Source of the DNA: Desulfatitalea sp. UBA4791
GTDB taxonomy: Bacteria > Desulfobacterota > Desulfobacteria > Desulfobacterales > Desulfosarcinaceae
NCBI GenBank assembly: GCA_002402905.1
Contig: DHGT01000057.1
Location: 1-35,705 of the forward strand
DNA length: 35,705 nucleotides
Direction: 5' to 3'
Part shown: piece by piece, positions 34,111-35,705 of the stretch
Layout: every line of letters begins with the position of its first letter
Numbering within the stretch: position 1 is the stretch's first letter
Notes under the pieces: model-generated
What the model saw: the letters and a program-made list of their open reading frames with translations, nothing else
Told to the model about the DNA's origin: nothing
Databases searched by the model: none
Position numbers and translations under genes: made by a program

Positions 34111-35705
34111 ATGAAAATGAACCCCATCCACCTCAACGATGCCCACAAAACCTACCAGCATGACCAGGATAAGGTCATGACGCCCGAAACCACCATTGCC
34201 CGCTTCAAGCAGCGGCTCGCCGAAAGCGGGCTGCATATCCTCGAGGACATTGTGCGCATCGACAACGGTCGTCTCGGCATTCCGGTCTACTTCAGCGTGT
34301 GCGGCGACGAGGCGCGGGAAATCATAGGTAAAAACAAACAGATGGGAAAAGGTGCCACGCCGCTTCAGTCCCAGGCCAGCGCGGTCATGGAATTGGGGGA
34401 GCGATTCAGCCTTTTCAGTTTCATGCGCGACGGTGACAATTTTATGACCGCTCCGCGAAACGCCCTTCGTGAACCGGCAATGAGTCTTGACCAGATCGCG
34501 CTTTCCGTTTCAGACCAATCGGAGGATCTGCCGATCGCCCTCGATATCTTCGATACGTTGCCGCTCAAATGGACCTGGTCCTATAACCTGACCTTGGACA
34601 GGTCCGTGCTCGTACCGTTTGACTGGTTCTGGACCATCAACGAGTTCAACGGCTCTTCGGCCGGCAACTGTGTCGAGGAGGCCGTCTGCCAGGGCATATG
34701 CGAAGTGGTGGAACGCCATGTATCTGCCCTGGTCAGCAGAAATCGGCTAAAGGTGCCGCGCATTGCAGAACATTCCATCAAAGACCCTGTGGCGCTGGAA
34801 TTGTTGTCCAAATTTAAACAGGCTGGAGTTGAACTGTGCCTGTCTGATTTCACTCTTGAAATGGGCATCCCCTCCATTGCTGCGCTGGCCTGGGACCCGG
34901 GGACGTTCCCTGAAAAAAGCGAAATCGTCTGGACCGCCGGCACCACACCGAACCCGGCCAAAGCGCTCTGCCGTGCTCTGACGGAAGTCGCCCAACTGGC
35001 GGGCGATTTCAACAGCGGCGGAAATTACGTGGCCAGTGGGCTGCCAAAATTCAACGCGTTGGCGCAAGCCGATTATGTCATCGATCCAGGGCATGACATC
35101 GAATTACATAAATTGCCGGATTTGAGCGATATCAACATTAAAATCGAAGTCCAGCGCCTGGTCGGCACCCTGGCTGAAAAAGGGATGCAGGTCAACGTGA
35201 TCGATGTTCACCACCCAAAGCTCAAGATTCCTGCCTTTTACACCATCATTCCCGGCGCCCTGTTCCGAGAGCGCGCGGCGCAACCGACGGTCGCCATGAT
35301 CTGTGCGAAAATCATCTATCAAAACTTCGCCCCGGCATCGGCAAGAAAGGCGTTGCTGGACATGGAAAAAAAATTACCGAATAAGTACTACCTCCATTTC
35401 TACCTGTCCCAGATCGACCTGAACACAGGAAATTATCCCGGGGCGATCGCCCGGCTGAACCGGGCCGTTGAGCTGGGGCCTGGGAACGAAGATCTGGCTA
35501 GTATTTATACGTATTTAGGGGTGTGTCACAAGGAGCTGGGTAACTATGGAGAAGCGCTGGCGGCATTGAATCATGCCGATGGAATCGACTCCGAGCGCAC
35601 CGACACACTCAACTTGATGGGTGTATGCCATTACAAGTTGTCCGCTTTTGAGGAGGCTATTGCCAGCTTTAAACGGGTCGTCGCCTTGAATCCGAGCTCG
35701 GCCAT
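34111..35705 (+). CDS. YcaO-like protein with C-terminal TPR repeats (3' end outside window)
   Basis: 531 codons are visible, open to the window edge. AGGAGA lies 11 bases before ATG 34111. The YcaO domain (about 40-400) includes GKGATPLQSQASAVMELGER at about 80-99 and NCVEEAVCQGICEVVERH at about 186-203, the Glu-rich ATP/magnesium-binding pattern of the family. From about residue 413 at least three TPR units follow (YLHFYLSQIDLNTGNYPGAI, YTYLGVCHKELGNYGEALAA, LNLMGVCHYKLSAFEEAIAS). YcaO enzymes use ATP to activate amide backbones (azoline, thioamide) or act in S12 methylthiolation. The partner and substrate are not indicated by the visible neighbours. Confidence 0.88.
   Translation, partial: MKMNPIHLNDAHKTYQHDQDKVMTPETTIARFKQRLAESGLHILEDIVRIDNGRLGIPVYFSVCGDEAREIIGKNKQMGKGATPLQSQASAVMELGERFSLFSFMRDGDNFMTAPRNALREPAMSLDQIALSVSDQSEDLPIALDIFDTLPLKWTWSYNLTLDRSVLVPFDWFWTINEFNGSSAGNCVEEAVCQGICEVVERHVSALVSRNRLKVPRIAEHSIKDPVALELLSKFKQAGVELCLSDFTLEMGIPSIAALAWDPGTFPEKSEIVWTAGTTPNPAKALCRALTEVAQLAGDFNSGGNYVASGLPKFNALAQADYVIDPGHDIELHKLPDLSDINIKIEVQRLVGTLAEKGMQVNVIDVHHPKLKIPAFYTIIPGALFRERAAQPTVAMICAKIIYQNFAPASARKALLDMEKKLPNKYYLHFYLSQIDLNTGNYPGAIARLNRAVELGPGNEDLASIYTYLGVCHKELGNYGEALAALNHADGIDSERTDTLNLMGVCHYKLSAFEEAIASFKRVVALNPSSA

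Overview
The window looks like a chromosomal segment of a Gram-negative, anaerobic sulfate-reducer-type bacterium of the Desulfobacterota (Desulfobacteria / Desulfosarcina-like). This is inferred from several features. Gene content and order are rsmB ... PASTA gene-rpe and dnaG-rpoD-tRNA-nif3-zinc ribbon-rnpB. There is a minimal two-gene SUF system, a YcaO-TPR protein, moderately GC-rich DNA, and hairpin-type intergenic repeats. No 16S gene is present, so the lineage is not proven.

Left part (1-16137, all + strand): the 3' end of rsmB is followed by a complete type II secretion (T2SS) locus in the order gspF-G-H-I-J-K-L-M-N-C-D-E. This is the textbook C-to-N order circularly permuted. GspF and GspE are the platform and motor; GspG/H/I/J/K are the pseudopilins; GspL/M/C/N are the inner-membrane and periplasmic assembly; GspD is the secretin. 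The secretin carries an unusual C-terminal SPOR (peptidoglycan-binding) domain. Three envelope genes follow: a YidD-like protein with a signal sequence, a TPR/membrane protein, and a membrane-anchored protein with three PASTA repeats. No prepilin peptidase (gspO) or pilotin (gspS) is visible.

Middle (16138-22739): an IS110-family element lies between the PASTA gene and rpe. Both of its non-coding flanks can form structured RNA, so either is a bridge-RNA candidate. A large hairpin repeat lies further right. Then come rpe, aroQ, a convergent AhpF-like flavoprotein (minus), and a YvcK-like/LOG-like pair (plus). The divergent ahpF-like/yvcK spacer holds two inverted repeats and a 15-bp tandem repeat.

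Right part (22687-33725, minus strand): reading leftwards from 33725 the order is hisB; dnaG and rpoD behind a good sigma-70 promoter; a CAT-anticodon tRNA with its own promoter; nif3; a coiled-coil zinc-ribbon gene; the RNase P RNA; then a tight sufC-sufBD-(HPr-domain protein)-ispD operon. Past hisB, a 145-bp near-palindromic element sits just upstream of a plus-strand YcaO-TPR gene that runs off the window. A truncated relative of this element lies upstream of gspF.

The most unusual points are the SPOR-tailed secretin next to PASTA and YidD-like genes, the possible IS110 bridge RNA(s), the 440-residue protein with a C-terminal HPr fold translationally coupled to ispD, and the intergenic hairpin elements.
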